A model generated the notes under the pieces. The model was not told the DNA's origin and did no database searches. It saw nothing but the letters and a program-made list of their open reading frames with translations. A program made the position numbers and the translations under genes. From Labrenzia sp. PHM005 (GTDB lineage: Bacteria > Pseudomonadota > Alphaproteobacteria > Rhizobiales > Stappiaceae), in assembly GCF_006517275.1 (NCBI RefSeq), contig NZ_CP041191.1:3529001-3593000 (forward strand): a stretch of DNA of 64,000 bases, in the 5' to 3' direction. Below are positions 19,635-28,172 of this stretch, piece by piece; the stretch's first letter is position 1, and every line of letters starts with the position of its first letter.

Positions 19635-20291
19635 ATGCCGCTTCATGCAGTGATCAGTCAAAGGCGGATTGCCCTTTTTGAAGCCTGGAAGGCCGATTCT
19701 TTTCAACAGGTCCAGGTGGAAAACATTGAAGACCTGCGCCGCCACGCTTTTCTCGATGATTTGGACCTGGAGGTCGAGACGGAGAAGTCCGGCCGCAGAA
19801 GCTTAAAGAACGCCATTGTCGTGCGCCGTGACGGCAATCCCGATACCAACGCTAGTGTGTGGGTGCGGGCGAGCTATTCGGGCTACCAGAAGGCCTGGCT
19901 CGGCTTTGTCAAACAGGTTTACAAGATCGACGCGAAACCGGCGGATCTGGCGGGCTACAACATCGATCATCTGTTGAACCGCGCGCGCAGTCCGGGCGGG
20001 GCAGGGTTCATCCGGATCGAAGCGATCAATGACCAGGTCAATCAGGCCTGGGGCCGCATGTTTGAAAAGGCTGCCAGCAATCCGGAGTTTTATGCCAACC
20101 AGGAACGCTATGGGCGGAAACTATCCTGGTTGATCGCCGCAAAGCTGATGGGCCAGATGCCGCCGCGCGGCCCTTCCGATCAGCAAGGCATCAACCGGCT
20201 GGTGAGTTTTTTCAATTCTCAAGGCATGGCGCAGGACAATCCACGAGAAGGCCTGACAAATATGCTGGAGTTTGCCTATCGGTTCCGCTGA
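19635..20291 (+). CDS. Hypothetical protein next to tRNA-Val
   Basis: A 218-residue soluble, basic protein that I do not recognise. The frame is open from 19536, but the first 33 codons look like non-coding sequence (many Cys, Tyr and His, then the protein-like MPLHAVISQRR), so the ATG at 19635 is chosen. A central segment reads DHLLNR (about residue 115) then FIRIEAINDQVNQAWG (about 128-143). The pairing of DH with a later N loosely recalls HNH-type nucleases, but no zinc cysteines are seen and I do not assign this. No signal peptide or membrane helix. It lies between hupB and the tRNA-Val target of the island, outside the island by the position of the repeats. Confidence 0.7.
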   Translation: MPLHAVISQRRIALFEAWKADSFQQVQVENIEDLRRHAFLDDLDLEVETEKSGRRSLKNAIVVRRDGNPDTNASVWVRASYSGYQKAWLGFVKQVYKIDAKPADLAGYNIDHLLNRARSPGGAGFIRIEAINDQVNQAWGRMFEKAASNPEFYANQERYGRKLSWLIAAKLMGQMPPRGPSDQQGINRLVSFFNSQGMAQDNPREGLTNMLEFAYRFR

Positions 20292-20404
20292 CCTTCTGTC
20301 ACGCCCCCCCAGAGAAATCGTTAGAAAACAACCTCTTTTCGCAGCAGGTCATCTAAAATCATCCACAGGCAAACCGCGTTTTTTGAAATTCTTCAATTTC
20401 GCAC

Positions 20405-20433
20405 TTGCCAAGCGGAGAGGGAGCCCATAAAAG
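20405..20433 (+). promoter_or_regulatory. Promoter of tRNA-Val
   Basis: TTGCCA (20405-20410) and TAAAAG (20428-20433) are separated by exactly 17 bp, with the tRNA starting 17 bp after the -10 element. Five and four matches to the housekeeping consensus. Confidence 0.65.
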
Positions 20434-20450
20434 GCATCTCACCTCGTTGA

Positions 20451-20530
<80 letters not shown>

Positions 20531-20578
20531 TTTCAATGACTTAGCAGGTGTACCCCTCAGGGGCTGCTCAGAAACTCC

Positions 20579-21069
20579 CTAACGCATACGCCGTGAGATC
20601 GTATTGGCCGCTGTCCTCTGGTGGATTGGGCTGAGATGTCCATAGGTGTTCAGGAGCAATTCAAGGCTCATTCCGATGTAGCCCGCAAGCGCGTGCAGAT
20701 CCTGGAAGCTCTCTGCGTTCTGGACACCCCAACTGGCCGCGGTATGACGTAGAGCGTGCAGAACAACGTCCTGATCCAGTTCTGCATCCTTGCGGCTTGC
20801 AGCCCACGCTCGTCGGACACTTCCCACAGGTTCGCCATCCCAATGAATGGCTTCCGGCAGATCCTAGTCCATTTTGCGCCATCGATGGATGGTGGGGCAG
20901 GAGGCGCTCCAGGATCTGCACAGATGGCCTGCGCTTGCGCGTGGAGCGCTGTGAGGAGCCTTTGCATCACACCCAACTCTAGGTCAATATAGCCTTTGTC
21001 CGTGCTGGGGAGCCATTTCATGGCCTTGATCGCGCCGCTTCTAGTGCCTTTGTAGGCTTTTGGATCTGA
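20579..21069 (-). pseudogene. Tyrosine recombinase (integrase) relic
   Basis: Read on the minus strand across three frames, the pieces rebuild the C-terminal half of a phage-type integrase. The first piece has RSGAIKAMKWLPSTDKGYID, the second RKRRPSVQILERLLPHH, the third DLPEAIHWDGEPVGSVRRAW then LHALRHTAASW and finally NTYGHLSP with the catalytic tyrosine. A frameshift lies near 20960, a second at a tandem 4-bp duplication (ATGGATGG, 20885-20892), and an in-frame TAG at 20864-20866. The frame is closed upstream by a TAA near 21070, and I see no N-terminal half. The gene ends 48 bp inside the left attachment repeat, the expected place for an island integrase. It cannot make an active enzyme. 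Confidence 0.85.
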
Positions 21070-21684
21070 TTATCGAACCTTCTAGCCAGGGCAAGTCAGC
21101 TCTGGCACGGGGGGCTTGCCAATCACATCGCCAAGCGGGGACGGTCTTGGCGGAGGAAACCCCGATAGGATGTCGCATCAAAATGAACTAGAATCGCGAA
21201 CCGGAGCTTCAAGCAAGACCCTGGAAAATAAACACAGTAAATCACTTACAGATTTAGGCTCTGGCCGTTGCCAATCAAGCGTAACACGGCCTGCATCGCT
21301 TCTTTCAATACACCGCCGACATGCGAATCTCGAACATCGAGGCGCTTATCGCCCACCAACATCGAAAACCATCGCACAGATAGGCTACAGCTCTGTCATG
21401 CACTAACAATCAAACCGGCCCACCCAAGAGGGGCTGGTCAGATCGTGTTCGCGTTATGAACCAGCACATGATCAGACCAGTATTTGCCCAACGGGTCGTT
21501 GATTGTTGGTGCTGCGCGGAAGGCGTGCCGGGTCGCCATCGGGGTATCACCGTTCCGAACCCGCACAACCAACTCTCTCGCCATCATCGAAGCATGGGGC
21601 GCTTCAACCAAGACGGAGTCAGCTGGTAAATGGTGTCGGCCGGATCGAAGCTACTCTTCCTGCGTTGCAAGATTGAAGAAGCAA
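21070..21684. other. Gene-poor island segment left of the lacI-type gene
   Basis: No convincing gene. Two short plus-strand frames (21116-21406, 21484-21774) have random-looking composition. An imperfect inverted repeat (CTGGTCAGATCGTG at 21434-21447 against CATGATCAGACCAG at 21467-21480, two mismatches) is present; it could be a hairpin or the footprint of a lost element. The DNA is probably decayed mobile-element sequence. Confidence 0.5.
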
Positions 21685-22677
21685 CTACCCCTTCAAGACG
21701 AGGTCATAGGGCAGGATGATGTTCCGGCCGGTTTCACCGCCCTGAACGATTTCCATCTGCTCAAGCGCGGATGAGGCGAGCTGGACGTGAGGAACACGCA
21801 CCGTATTGAGCCATGGGGCCAGCCATTGGTTCATGGGATTATCATCGAACCCGAAAATCGCAACATCTTCGGGGACGGACAGCCCCAGTTCTCTGCACCT
21901 GCGGTAAACGCCGTAGGCAATCTGATCATTGCCGCAAACGATTGCAGAGTACCGCTTCTGGGACAGCATCTCGACGGCGGTTTCGTAGCCACTTTCCATA
22001 GAGAGGCTCGCTTCGCGAACATCGTTGGCATCGATGGTTTTGCCATGATCTGCGCATGCATCCATCATGCCTTTCAAGCGCCTGGAACTCGTATCCGACG
22101 ATTGCGGGCCATGGATGAAAGCAGCACTGTGTCCATACATGCGCAGCATAGATGAGGTGATTTCCCGCGCCGCAGAATAATCGTCGATCCCGACGAATGG
22201 TACATCCGGCATGGATGTCACACGGCGGTTAATGAAGATCAGTGGAAAGTCATCATTGGCTTCTGTGAGCTTGTCGCTCTCCAGCGCGCAGAGCATAAAA
22301 ATCCCGGCAACTTGGCGGGAGCGCATGTCTTCCAATGCCCTGTCCTGCAAGGCTACATCCTCATTGGAATTGAACATGAGCAAGGCTTGACCCCGGTCAT
22401 TCAGGATCCGTTCAATTTCCCAAGCAACTGCAGCGTAAAAGTTGTTGTGAATGTTTGAGATAACCAGCGCGTAGGTGTCATTGGCTTGTCCTCGAAGCGC
22501 GCGCCCCGCGCGGTTGGGCCGATAGCCGAGCTCGTCAATTGCCTCTTGAACCCGCCGGCGGGTTTCACTGGAAACCGTTCCGGAGCGATCATTGATGACC
22601 CTTGAAACGCTGGAAATCGATACACCGGCGTGTTTGGCAACATCTTTGATTGACGGAGAGGCGTGACCTTTTTTCAT
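21685..22677 (-). CDS. LacI family transcriptional repressor
   Basis: A 330-residue LacI/GalR regulator. The DNA-binding helix-turn-helix and hinge (IKDVAKHAGVSISSVSRVIN, about residues 10-29; hinge through GYRPNRAGRAL) are complete and the rest is the sugar-binding periplasmic-type domain. It is the last gene of the minus-strand operon with the isomerase, dehydrogenase and DUF4432 genes. Two LacI-type palindromes in the divergent promoter region at 26146 and 26375 are its likely operators, giving self-control and control of both arms. The inducer is probably the transported sugar or an early product. Confidence 0.93.
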   Translation of the reverse strand: MKKGHASPSIKDVAKHAGVSISSVSRVINDRSGTVSSETRRRVQEAIDELGYRPNRAGRALRGQANDTYALVISNIHNNFYAAVAWEIERILNDRGQALLMFNSNEDVALQDRALEDMRSRQVAGIFMLCALESDKLTEANDDFPLIFINRRVTSMPDVPFVGIDDYSAAREITSSMLRMYGHSAAFIHGPQSSDTSSRRLKGMMDACADHGKTIDANDVREASLSMESGYETAVEMLSQKRYSAIVCGNDQIAYGVYRRCRELGLSVPEDVAIFGFDDNPMNQWLAPWLNTVRVPHVQLASSALEQMEIVQGGETGRNIILPYDLVLKG

Positions 22678-22748
22678 TTTGGATCGATCCCGAGGTTTAC
22701 TCGACTAAATCATATAATGTCTGGACGGCTTCAATTCTTAGTCCGTGT

Positions 22749-23735
22749 TTAAACCTCCTCCAGCACCAGCTCCAGGTCATATTTTCTGGTTTCACCGGCA
22801 GAAAGAGGGGCATCTGCTTGTAAGTTTGTTTGAGGTTCCAGGCCCAAGGCAAAAACACCGGATTGAAAGGCCCTCCACAAAGCGGTGACGGGAAGCTGGG
22901 CGGCATCGAATTTCAGCAGCAACCGGGTCTTCATAAGCTCATTTTCGATGCCAATGACAGACAGGCCGTTTTCGGTTGGAGCTGGCGAGACCCCGGCATC
23001 GACGATCTCCACGTGATCGTCTGACGGAACGGCGGAGCCATTGTCCAGAAAATGCTGAAAATCCCAAGTCTCACCTACAAGTTTTGCACTCCGGTCCAGA
23101 AGCGGGTAGCCGATGTTAAAGTGGTACAGAATGCCGTGCCGGGTAGGTCTATATCCTCTATTGGTGACCCGGTCCGAGATTGATATTTCTGGCCGGCACA
23201 GGCCAACTGAAATTTTCCGTTCCAGTTCCAATACTTCGCCGAAAACGGAGGTTTGCCTGACCACAAGGACAACCTCAATCAGATCGTCGTCCCACTTGAT
23301 GTGTTTTGTAATGAGTTCGGCTTTGCAGGCCATGATGCGGCCATGCAGGGGGTGCGAATGCTCCTTGCGAAGTGGATACAACGCATCGGCCGCTGAGGTC
23401 TCCGTCGCGACGCCATGGTGATCCAAGCCGCAAGTCACTAGAAAACCGTCAAATCCGCGCAGGAAACCGAGGCCCTTCTCAGTGTCAAGTTGCGGCCAGG
23501 GTGCCGGGGCAGAGTTTGCGCTGTGCCAACCCAGTTCCTGCCCGCGAAAGGACAGGCGGAGGATATCGCCGCCGCGGTCCAGCGCGATGTCCATGGCAAC
23601 GCCGGACGGACTGCGCAGTTCCAAAAGGCGTCCGCCGGCGCCCGGGCCGTCGTTTACGGTTACCAAGCGGATGTCGGCCAGACCGCGGAGCAAAACACTT
23701 CGCCGCCGCAATTGAAGTTGACTTTGCTGGTCCAT
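22749..23735 (-). CDS. DUF4432 family protein, aldose-1-epimerase-like fold
   Basis: The 328-residue product matches the DUF4432 group, which is related to galactose mutarotase (supersandwich beta fold). Recognisable parts are RGGDILRLSFRGQELGWHS (about residue 55), a HPLHGRIM segment, the FNIGYPLLD stretch (about 210) and ALGLEPQTN near the end. The start at 23735 is preferred because the upstream frame (to 23969) overlaps the end of the dehydrogenase gene and is not protein-like. Members occur in sugar catabolic operons and may epimerise or bind the sugar; the exact reaction is not known. It stands between the dehydrogenase and the repressor gene, each across a short gap. Confidence 0.85.
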   Translation of the reverse strand: MDQQSQLQLRRRSVLLRGLADIRLVTVNDGPGAGGRLLELRSPSGVAMDIALDRGGDILRLSFRGQELGWHSANSAPAPWPQLDTEKGLGFLRGFDGFLVTCGLDHHGVATETSAADALYPLRKEHSHPLHGRIMACKAELITKHIKWDDDLIEVVLVVRQTSVFGEVLELERKISVGLCRPEISISDRVTNRGYRPTRHGILYHFNIGYPLLDRSAKLVGETWDFQHFLDNGSAVPSDDHVEIVDAGVSPAPTENGLSVIGIENELMKTRLLLKFDAAQLPVTALWRAFQSGVFALGLEPQTNLQADAPLSAGETRKYDLELVLEEV

Positions 23736-23818
23736 CCCGAAATCCTGCTCCAAATAAAGCGGTTTCGCGGCGGCTGTAGGATGTGCGCTACCTAAAGGCC
23801 AGCCGCCGCGATTTGGGG

Positions 23819-25006
23819 TTATGCGCCCCAGCTCACTTTTTCCCAGCTCGCTCCGTTTTGGCTGGAGCGAACGCATGCTTCGATGAAGGCGAGCCCTCTT
23901 GCTCCATCCTCGACCGTTGGAAGATCTGTGGCAAAACGGTCCGGCTCGCGGCCTTCCCGCTTGGCCCAAATCATCTCGGCCGCATTGGAATAAAGATTGC
24001 CGAAACCTTCAATGTAGCCTTCCGGATGGCGGGGGGGCATCCGGGTCGCCGCATTGGCGACGTCCATTGCGCCCGGGCCACCGCGCGTGATGCACCGGGT
24101 CGGCTCTCCGAGGGGGGTATAGTAGAGGTTGTCGTTATCCTCACCAACCCATTGAATGCCGCCCTTCGTACCGTAGACCTCAATAGACAGTCTGTTGTAG
24201 TTGCCTGGAGCGACCTGGCTGGTCCAAAGGGTGCCACTGGCACCGCCCTGGTAGCGCAGAAGCACGTTGGCATTGTCGTCCAGCTGTCGGTTGGGGACAT
24301 AGGACCGCAAGTCGGCGCACACTTCATCCAGTTCCAGGCCCGTTATAAAGGAGGCCAGATTGAAGGCGTGAACGCCGATGTCACCGATTGAACCGCCGGC
24401 ACCTGCCTGTTTAGGATCGGTCCGCCAGGCTGCCTGCTTCTGTCCTTCCTGGTCGAGAGCAGTCGTTAGCCAATCCTGTACATAAGAGGCACGGACAACT
24501 TGAATGGTCCCCAAGGTGCCGTCCGCGACCATTGCCCGGGCCTGCCGGACAAGTGGATAGCCGGTGTTGTTCTGGGTCAGCACGAACTGGCACTCCGACG
24601 CCCGGGCGATCTTCACCAGCTCCTTGGCCTCTTCCAGATCAAGCGTCATCGGCTTGTCGCAGATCACATTAATGCCGCGCTCTAAAAACGCCTTCGCAGG
24701 GCCAAAGTGCAATTGGTTGGGGGTGACGATCGAGACGGCGTCGATCCCGTCGTCCCGGGTCGCTTCCTTTTCGGCCATGTCTTCCCAGCTGGTGTAGATC
24801 CGGTCGTCACTCAGGCCGAGATCCTGACCGGACAGTTTGGCATTTTCCGGATTTGCGGAAAGCGCGCCCGCCACGATGTCCCATTTGTCATCAAGGCGTG
24901 CAGCCATGCGGTGAACGGCGCCGATAAACGCGCCGCGGCCGCCGCCGACCATGCCCAGGCGGAGCTTGCGCGCCGCCCGTTCAGTTCCAAAGGATTCAAT
25001 CGCCAT
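23819..25006 (-). CDS. Gfo/Idh/MocA family sugar dehydrogenase
   Basis: A 395-residue NAD(P)-dependent oxidoreductase. The N-terminal Rossmann fold has GMVGGGRGAFIGAVHR (about 18-33), the CDKPM motif carries the catalytic lysine K118, and the C-terminal domain has GGSIGDIGVHAFN with D209 and H213, the usual acid/His pair. Family members oxidise hydroxyls of free sugars, glycosides or inositols, often at C1 or C3. It follows the isomerase gene by 5 bp and shares its operon, so the two probably act on the same compound. Whether it makes a lactone (C1) or a 3-keto sugar (C3) cannot be told from sequence alone. Confidence 0.92.
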   Translation of the reverse strand: MAIESFGTERAARKLRLGMVGGGRGAFIGAVHRMAARLDDKWDIVAGALSANPENAKLSGQDLGLSDDRIYTSWEDMAEKEATRDDGIDAVSIVTPNQLHFGPAKAFLERGINVICDKPMTLDLEEAKELVKIARASECQFVLTQNNTGYPLVRQARAMVADGTLGTIQVVRASYVQDWLTTALDQEGQKQAAWRTDPKQAGAGGSIGDIGVHAFNLASFITGLELDEVCADLRSYVPNRQLDDNANVLLRYQGGASGTLWTSQVAPGNYNRLSIEVYGTKGGIQWVGEDNDNLYYTPLGEPTRCITRGGPGAMDVANAATRMPPRHPEGYIEGFGNLYSNAAEMIWAKREGREPDRFATDLPTVEDGARGLAFIEACVRSSQNGASWEKVSWGA

Positions 25007-25011
25007 CTTGA

Positions 25012-26067
25012 CTACTCCAGACCAAGAATGGCACGCGCGCCGCTGGTGTCGCCCTTGCCGCCGGCAAAGTCATCGAATGTTTTGTCGGTGACGCGGCGGA
25101 TGTGATCGCGAATGAACTGGGCGCCCTTCGGAGCGGCATCTTCCGGGTGCTCGATGCAGTCTTCCCATTCGTAGACGCACCAGCCTTCAAAGCCGTATTC
25201 AGTGAACTTGGAGAAGACCTGACCGAAATCGGTCTGCCCATCTCCAAGACTGCGGTCACGGGCAGCCCGCTTCAGCCATGGCTGATAGCCGGAAAGGAAG
25301 CCTTGTTTGCCGGTCGGATTGAACTCACTGTCCTTGACGTGGAACATCTTGATCCGCTCATGATAGAAATCGATGAACTGGATGTAGTCCAAGCCCTGTT
25401 TCACGAAGTGGCTGGCGTCATAGTTGATCGCACAGCGCGGATGGTTGCCGGTACGCTCGTAGAACATCTCAAATGTCACGCCGTCATAAAGATCTTCTGT
25501 CGGGTGCAGTTCGAAGCAGAGATCGACGCCGCACTCGTCGAACGTGTTGAGGATCGGAGTCCAGATCCGCGCCAATTCGTCAAAGGCTTCATTGATCAAG
25601 GATTCGTCGCGCTGCGGGAACGGGTACCAGAACGGCCATGCGAGTGCGCCGGAAAAGGTTGCGTGTTCGGTCAGGCCCAGATTCTTGGAAGCCTGCGCAC
25701 ATTTCACCAGCTGGTCCATTGCCCATTCCTGGCGTGCTTTCCGGTTGCCGCGAACGTTTTCCGGGCACAAGCCGTCCATCCAAACATCATATGCCGGGTG
25801 GACCGCACATAATTGTCCTTGAATGTGACTGGCGGTGTCGCAGATGACCACCCCATTTTCTTTTGCGATGCCGTTCAACTCATCTGCATAGTCTTTGCTT
25901 TCAGCCGCTTTTGCCAGGTCGATAAACCTGCCATCCCACATCGGCAGCTGGATCGCTTCGAAACCACCGTCTGCGCACCATTTTGCAATGGCGCTCAATG
26001 AGTTGAATGGTGGTTTGTCGTCTGCGAATTGCCCGAGAAACAGTCCTGGGCCTTTGAGTGTCTGCAT
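25012..26067 (-). CDS. Sugar phosphate isomerase/epimerase family TIM-barrel protein
   Basis: A 351-residue TIM-barrel of the xylose-isomerase-like superfamily (IolE, IolI, UlaE relatives). Metal-binding carboxylates and histidines are seen in CFELHPTEDLYD, INYDASHFVKQG, MFHVKDSEF and CVYEWED. The ATG at 26067 has a ribosome site GGGAGGAG ideally placed; the ATG 7 codons upstream contains that site inside it and is rejected. First gene of the minus-strand operon. In several recently described pathways such proteins act with a Gfo/Idh/MocA partner on keto-sugars (isomerisation, hydrolysis or beta-elimination), which would fit here; this is inference. Confidence 0.9.
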   Translation of the reverse strand: MQTLKGPGLFLGQFADDKPPFNSLSAIAKWCADGGFEAIQLPMWDGRFIDLAKAAESKDYADELNGIAKENGVVICDTASHIQGQLCAVHPAYDVWMDGLCPENVRGNRKARQEWAMDQLVKCAQASKNLGLTEHATFSGALAWPFWYPFPQRDESLINEAFDELARIWTPILNTFDECGVDLCFELHPTEDLYDGVTFEMFYERTGNHPRCAINYDASHFVKQGLDYIQFIDFYHERIKMFHVKDSEFNPTGKQGFLSGYQPWLKRAARDRSLGDGQTDFGQVFSKFTEYGFEGWCVYEWEDCIEHPEDAAPKGAQFIRDHIRRVTDKTFDDFAGGKGDTSGARAILGLE

Positions 26068-26145
26068 AGTCTCCTCCCGACTCTCCAAAATGTGTCTTTC
26101 AGCATATTGCCATCACACCTGCGTGAGTTGGCAAACTGAAAAACT

Positions 26146-26157
26146 GACAACGTTTTC
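26146..26157. promoter_or_regulatory. LacI-type operator for the minus-strand arm
   Basis: GACAACGTTTTC differs in one base from the perfect palindrome at 26375. It has the central CG and flanking A/T runs typical of LacI family operators and lies immediately downstream of the candidate minus-strand -10 element, where a bound repressor would block transcription start. Confidence 0.7.
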
Positions 26158-26164
26158 ACTCGGA

Positions 26165-26194
26165 AATATGTTCTTGATCTCATCTGTGTGTCAA
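26165..26194 (-). promoter_or_regulatory. Promoter of the isomerase-dehydrogenase-DUF4432-lacI operon
   Basis: On the minus strand TTGACA (26189-26194, a perfect -35) and CATATT (26165-26170) are 18 bp apart. The transcript would start near the operator at 26146-26157 and reach the ATG at 26067 after a leader of about 90 bases. Confidence 0.6.
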
Positions 26195-26365
26195 GTCTTG
26201 ATGCTGGTGAAATTTATGACGTTGGCTGGAAGGTGGTTCGTGCAAGTGGAAAATCAATAAAAAACAATATAGTAATAGAGGGTTATTGATTGTTTCTGGG
26301 TGTGGTCTCTTGCATGGTTAATCTTGCTATTGAATAGGTAATTTTCAAAAATATCAAAATCGACC

Positions 26366-26395
26366 TTGACTACTGAAAACGTTTTCTGACATTTT
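26366..26395 (+). promoter_or_regulatory. Promoter of the importer-enzyme operon
   Basis: TTGACT (26366-26371) is a good -35; CATTTT, 18 bp downstream, is a weak -10. The palindromic operator at 26375-26386 fills the spacer between them, a position where a repressor excludes RNA polymerase. Confidence 0.5.
26375..26386. promoter_or_regulatory. LacI-type operator for the plus-strand arm
   Basis: GAAAACGTTTTC is a perfect 12-bp palindrome with central CG, matching the AANCGNTT core of LacI family sites. It is 229 bp centre to centre from its near-twin at 26146, so a looped repressor tetramer or two separate dimers are both possible. Confidence 0.75.
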
Positions 26396-26475
26396 GCAGC
26401 CCTCACGTCGCAGCAAAATGACGGTGTATTTGCATCCGATGAAGTTGCTGCGGCGATCTCTAGGGAGGAGATGAG

Positions 26476-28086
26476 ATGATTAGAGGATCGAGTACACGCA
26501 GAAGTCTGCTTAAGGGCAGTGCCGCCTTTATGGCCACTGCCGCGGTCGGAATTAATCCAAAGTTTTTGGGGGCAGCGCATGCCTCCGAATTGGCGCCTGG
26601 AATGACAGGCGGGCCTTCTGGTTTTCCAGGTGCCGAGCGGTTTCAGTACAATGAGACCCATTCTGAGGGCCGGGCCATCGAAGCCATGAAGAAAATGGTG
26701 GCGGATGGTGCGGCGCCGAAAAAGATTACGATGCTGCTCGCCGATGGTGCGATCGGCCAAATCACAAAGCCCTTTCCGTCCGGGCCGTCAGTCAAGGAGG
26801 TTTGGGAGGCCGAGACTGGCGTAGAACTTGATATCGTGGGTGCGCCAGCAGGAGATATCTGGGCCCGCGTGCTTCAGGATGTCACCACCCGGTCCGGTAC
26901 CTTCGACATCTACACCCATCCCTGGAACAGTTTGGGAGACTTGGTCGAAGCTGGCGGAGCCATGAACTTGGATGAATTGGTCGACAAACACCGCCCGGAT
27001 TGGGCGGATGGTGAACGGGGGACGCCGACTGCGCAAACCGCCGAGCTGCTCTACAAATATGGCGGCAGTTACTACGGTGCTTCGCTGGATGGTGATTTCC
27101 AGACCTGGGTCTACAACAAGGCCTATTTTGAAGATCCGAAGAACATGGCGGATTTCCAGGCCGAACATGGCCGTGATCTCGCTGTGCCGAATACTTGGGT
27201 GGAGAGTGATCAGGTCAGTGCGTTCTTTACCGGACGGACCGGTTTGGGCGGCACAAAGATCTACGGCAACGGCAATGATATGGCGCCGTTCTGGGGTTTG
27301 CCGCGTTTCTATGCACGTTTTGCGGCCCAGGCAGTTCCGAACATGTATTGGTTCGACGAGAATGGCCGGCCGAATCTCGATACCGATGAAGGTATCAAGG
27401 CGGCGACCGAGTACGTCAAAACCAAGGATTGGTCGCACCCGGACGTGATGTCCTGGACCTATGCGGAAGGCTACAACGGCATTGGATCCGGGCAGACCGC
27501 TCATCTGACCACTTACACGAATGTGTCGAAGTTCGTTGACCGCAAGAACGCCGATGGATCTCCTGCAAGTCCTGCGACGGGCATGTTGAGCGCCTATATG
27601 CCGCCAGGTGTCCAGCATGGTGATGACCTGGTTCGCCGGTCCGTGATCTACTACAACATTACCGGGACAGTCAGTTCCAGAAGCCAGAACCCGGAAGCTG
27701 CTTACCTCTTCCTGCAATGGTTGAGTTCCACCAGAACCTACTCCTGGATGGCGGGTAACCCTGCTGGCTACTTCGATCCGTTCCAAAAAGCGAACTTCGA
27801 AGAGCAATTTGTCTCTGAAACCTATCATCCGTACATGATGGATGCCATTCGGGAAACCATCGCCCGGTCGGCGCCAACCATTAACTTCGCGGGTCAAACC
27901 GCGTTGGATGCAGCGCTGGATGAGGAACTGCAGGCCGCGTTGATCGGGGTGAAATCGCCGGAAGATGCGATGCAGTCGGCCACAAAGCGCTGGGAGCGCG
28001 TCATACGGCGGAAAGGCGAGGACAAGATGATCCCGATCATCCAGCAGAGCCGGGCTGCCTGGCCGACGATCGTCGACAAAGCGTGA
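26476..28086 (+). CDS. ABC sugar/polyol transporter substrate-binding protein, Tat-type signal
   Basis: A 536-residue extracellular solute-binding protein (family 1). The N-terminus STRRSLLKGSAAFMATAA has the twin-arginine signature and ends with an AHA-SE cleavage site at about residue 38, so it is exported folded through Tat. The long mature chain with the motifs DIYTHPWNSLGDL and TNVSKF resembles the glycerol/polyol-type binding proteins (GlpV group) more than classic MalE-type proteins. Start at 26476 follows GGGAGGAG; an ATG 5 bp earlier runs into a stop at once. First gene of the nine-gene plus-strand operon; a strong hairpin follows. Confidence 0.9.
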   Translation: MIRGSSTRRSLLKGSAAFMATAAVGINPKFLGAAHASELAPGMTGGPSGFPGAERFQYNETHSEGRAIEAMKKMVADGAAPKKITMLLADGAIGQITKPFPSGPSVKEVWEAETGVELDIVGAPAGDIWARVLQDVTTRSGTFDIYTHPWNSLGDLVEAGGAMNLDELVDKHRPDWADGERGTPTAQTAELLYKYGGSYYGASLDGDFQTWVYNKAYFEDPKNMADFQAEHGRDLAVPNTWVESDQVSAFFTGRTGLGGTKIYGNGNDMAPFWGLPRFYARFAAQAVPNMYWFDENGRPNLDTDEGIKAATEYVKTKDWSHPDVMSWTYAEGYNGIGSGQTAHLTTYTNVSKFVDRKNADGSPASPATGMLSAYMPPGVQHGDDLVRRSVIYYNITGTVSSRSQNPEAAYLFLQWLSSTRTYSWMAGNPAGYFDPFQKANFEEQFVSETYHPYMMDAIRETIARSAPTINFAGQTALDAALDEELQAALIGVKSPEDAMQSATKRWERVIRRKGEDKMIPIIQQSRAAWPTIVDKA

Positions 28087-28113
28087 TCCAAACAACATCC
28101 GATTGAACTGTAA

Positions 28114-28138
28114 CCGGGCGCGGCAGCGCCGCGCCCGG
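28114..28138 (+). other. Intercistronic hairpin after the binding-protein gene
   Basis: CCGGGCGCGGC and GCCGCGCCCGG form a perfect 11-bp GC stem with a 3-base loop (28125-28127), without a T run. It sits 28 bp after the stop and 35 bp before the permease start. Like the hairpin at 3761 it probably stabilises the binding-protein message. Confidence 0.75.
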
Positions 28139-28172
28139 AAGGGTTCCTGCTTGCTACAAGGAGAGCTGCATC

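Noticed and set aside
20668..21021. A separate 117-residue minus-strand protein
   Set aside because: It is one frame of the broken integrase; only its first part is coding-like and the rest is read in another frame after a frameshift.
23736..23969. N-terminal extension of the DUF4432 frame to 406 residues
   Set aside because: The added 78 residues overlap the dehydrogenase gene and look random; the ATG at 23735 gives the family length.
26788..28098. Minus-strand frame of 436 codons opposite the island binding-protein gene
   Set aside because: It mirrors the plus-strand gene, has no domain-like sequence and no ribosome site. The plus-strand Tat-exported protein is clear.
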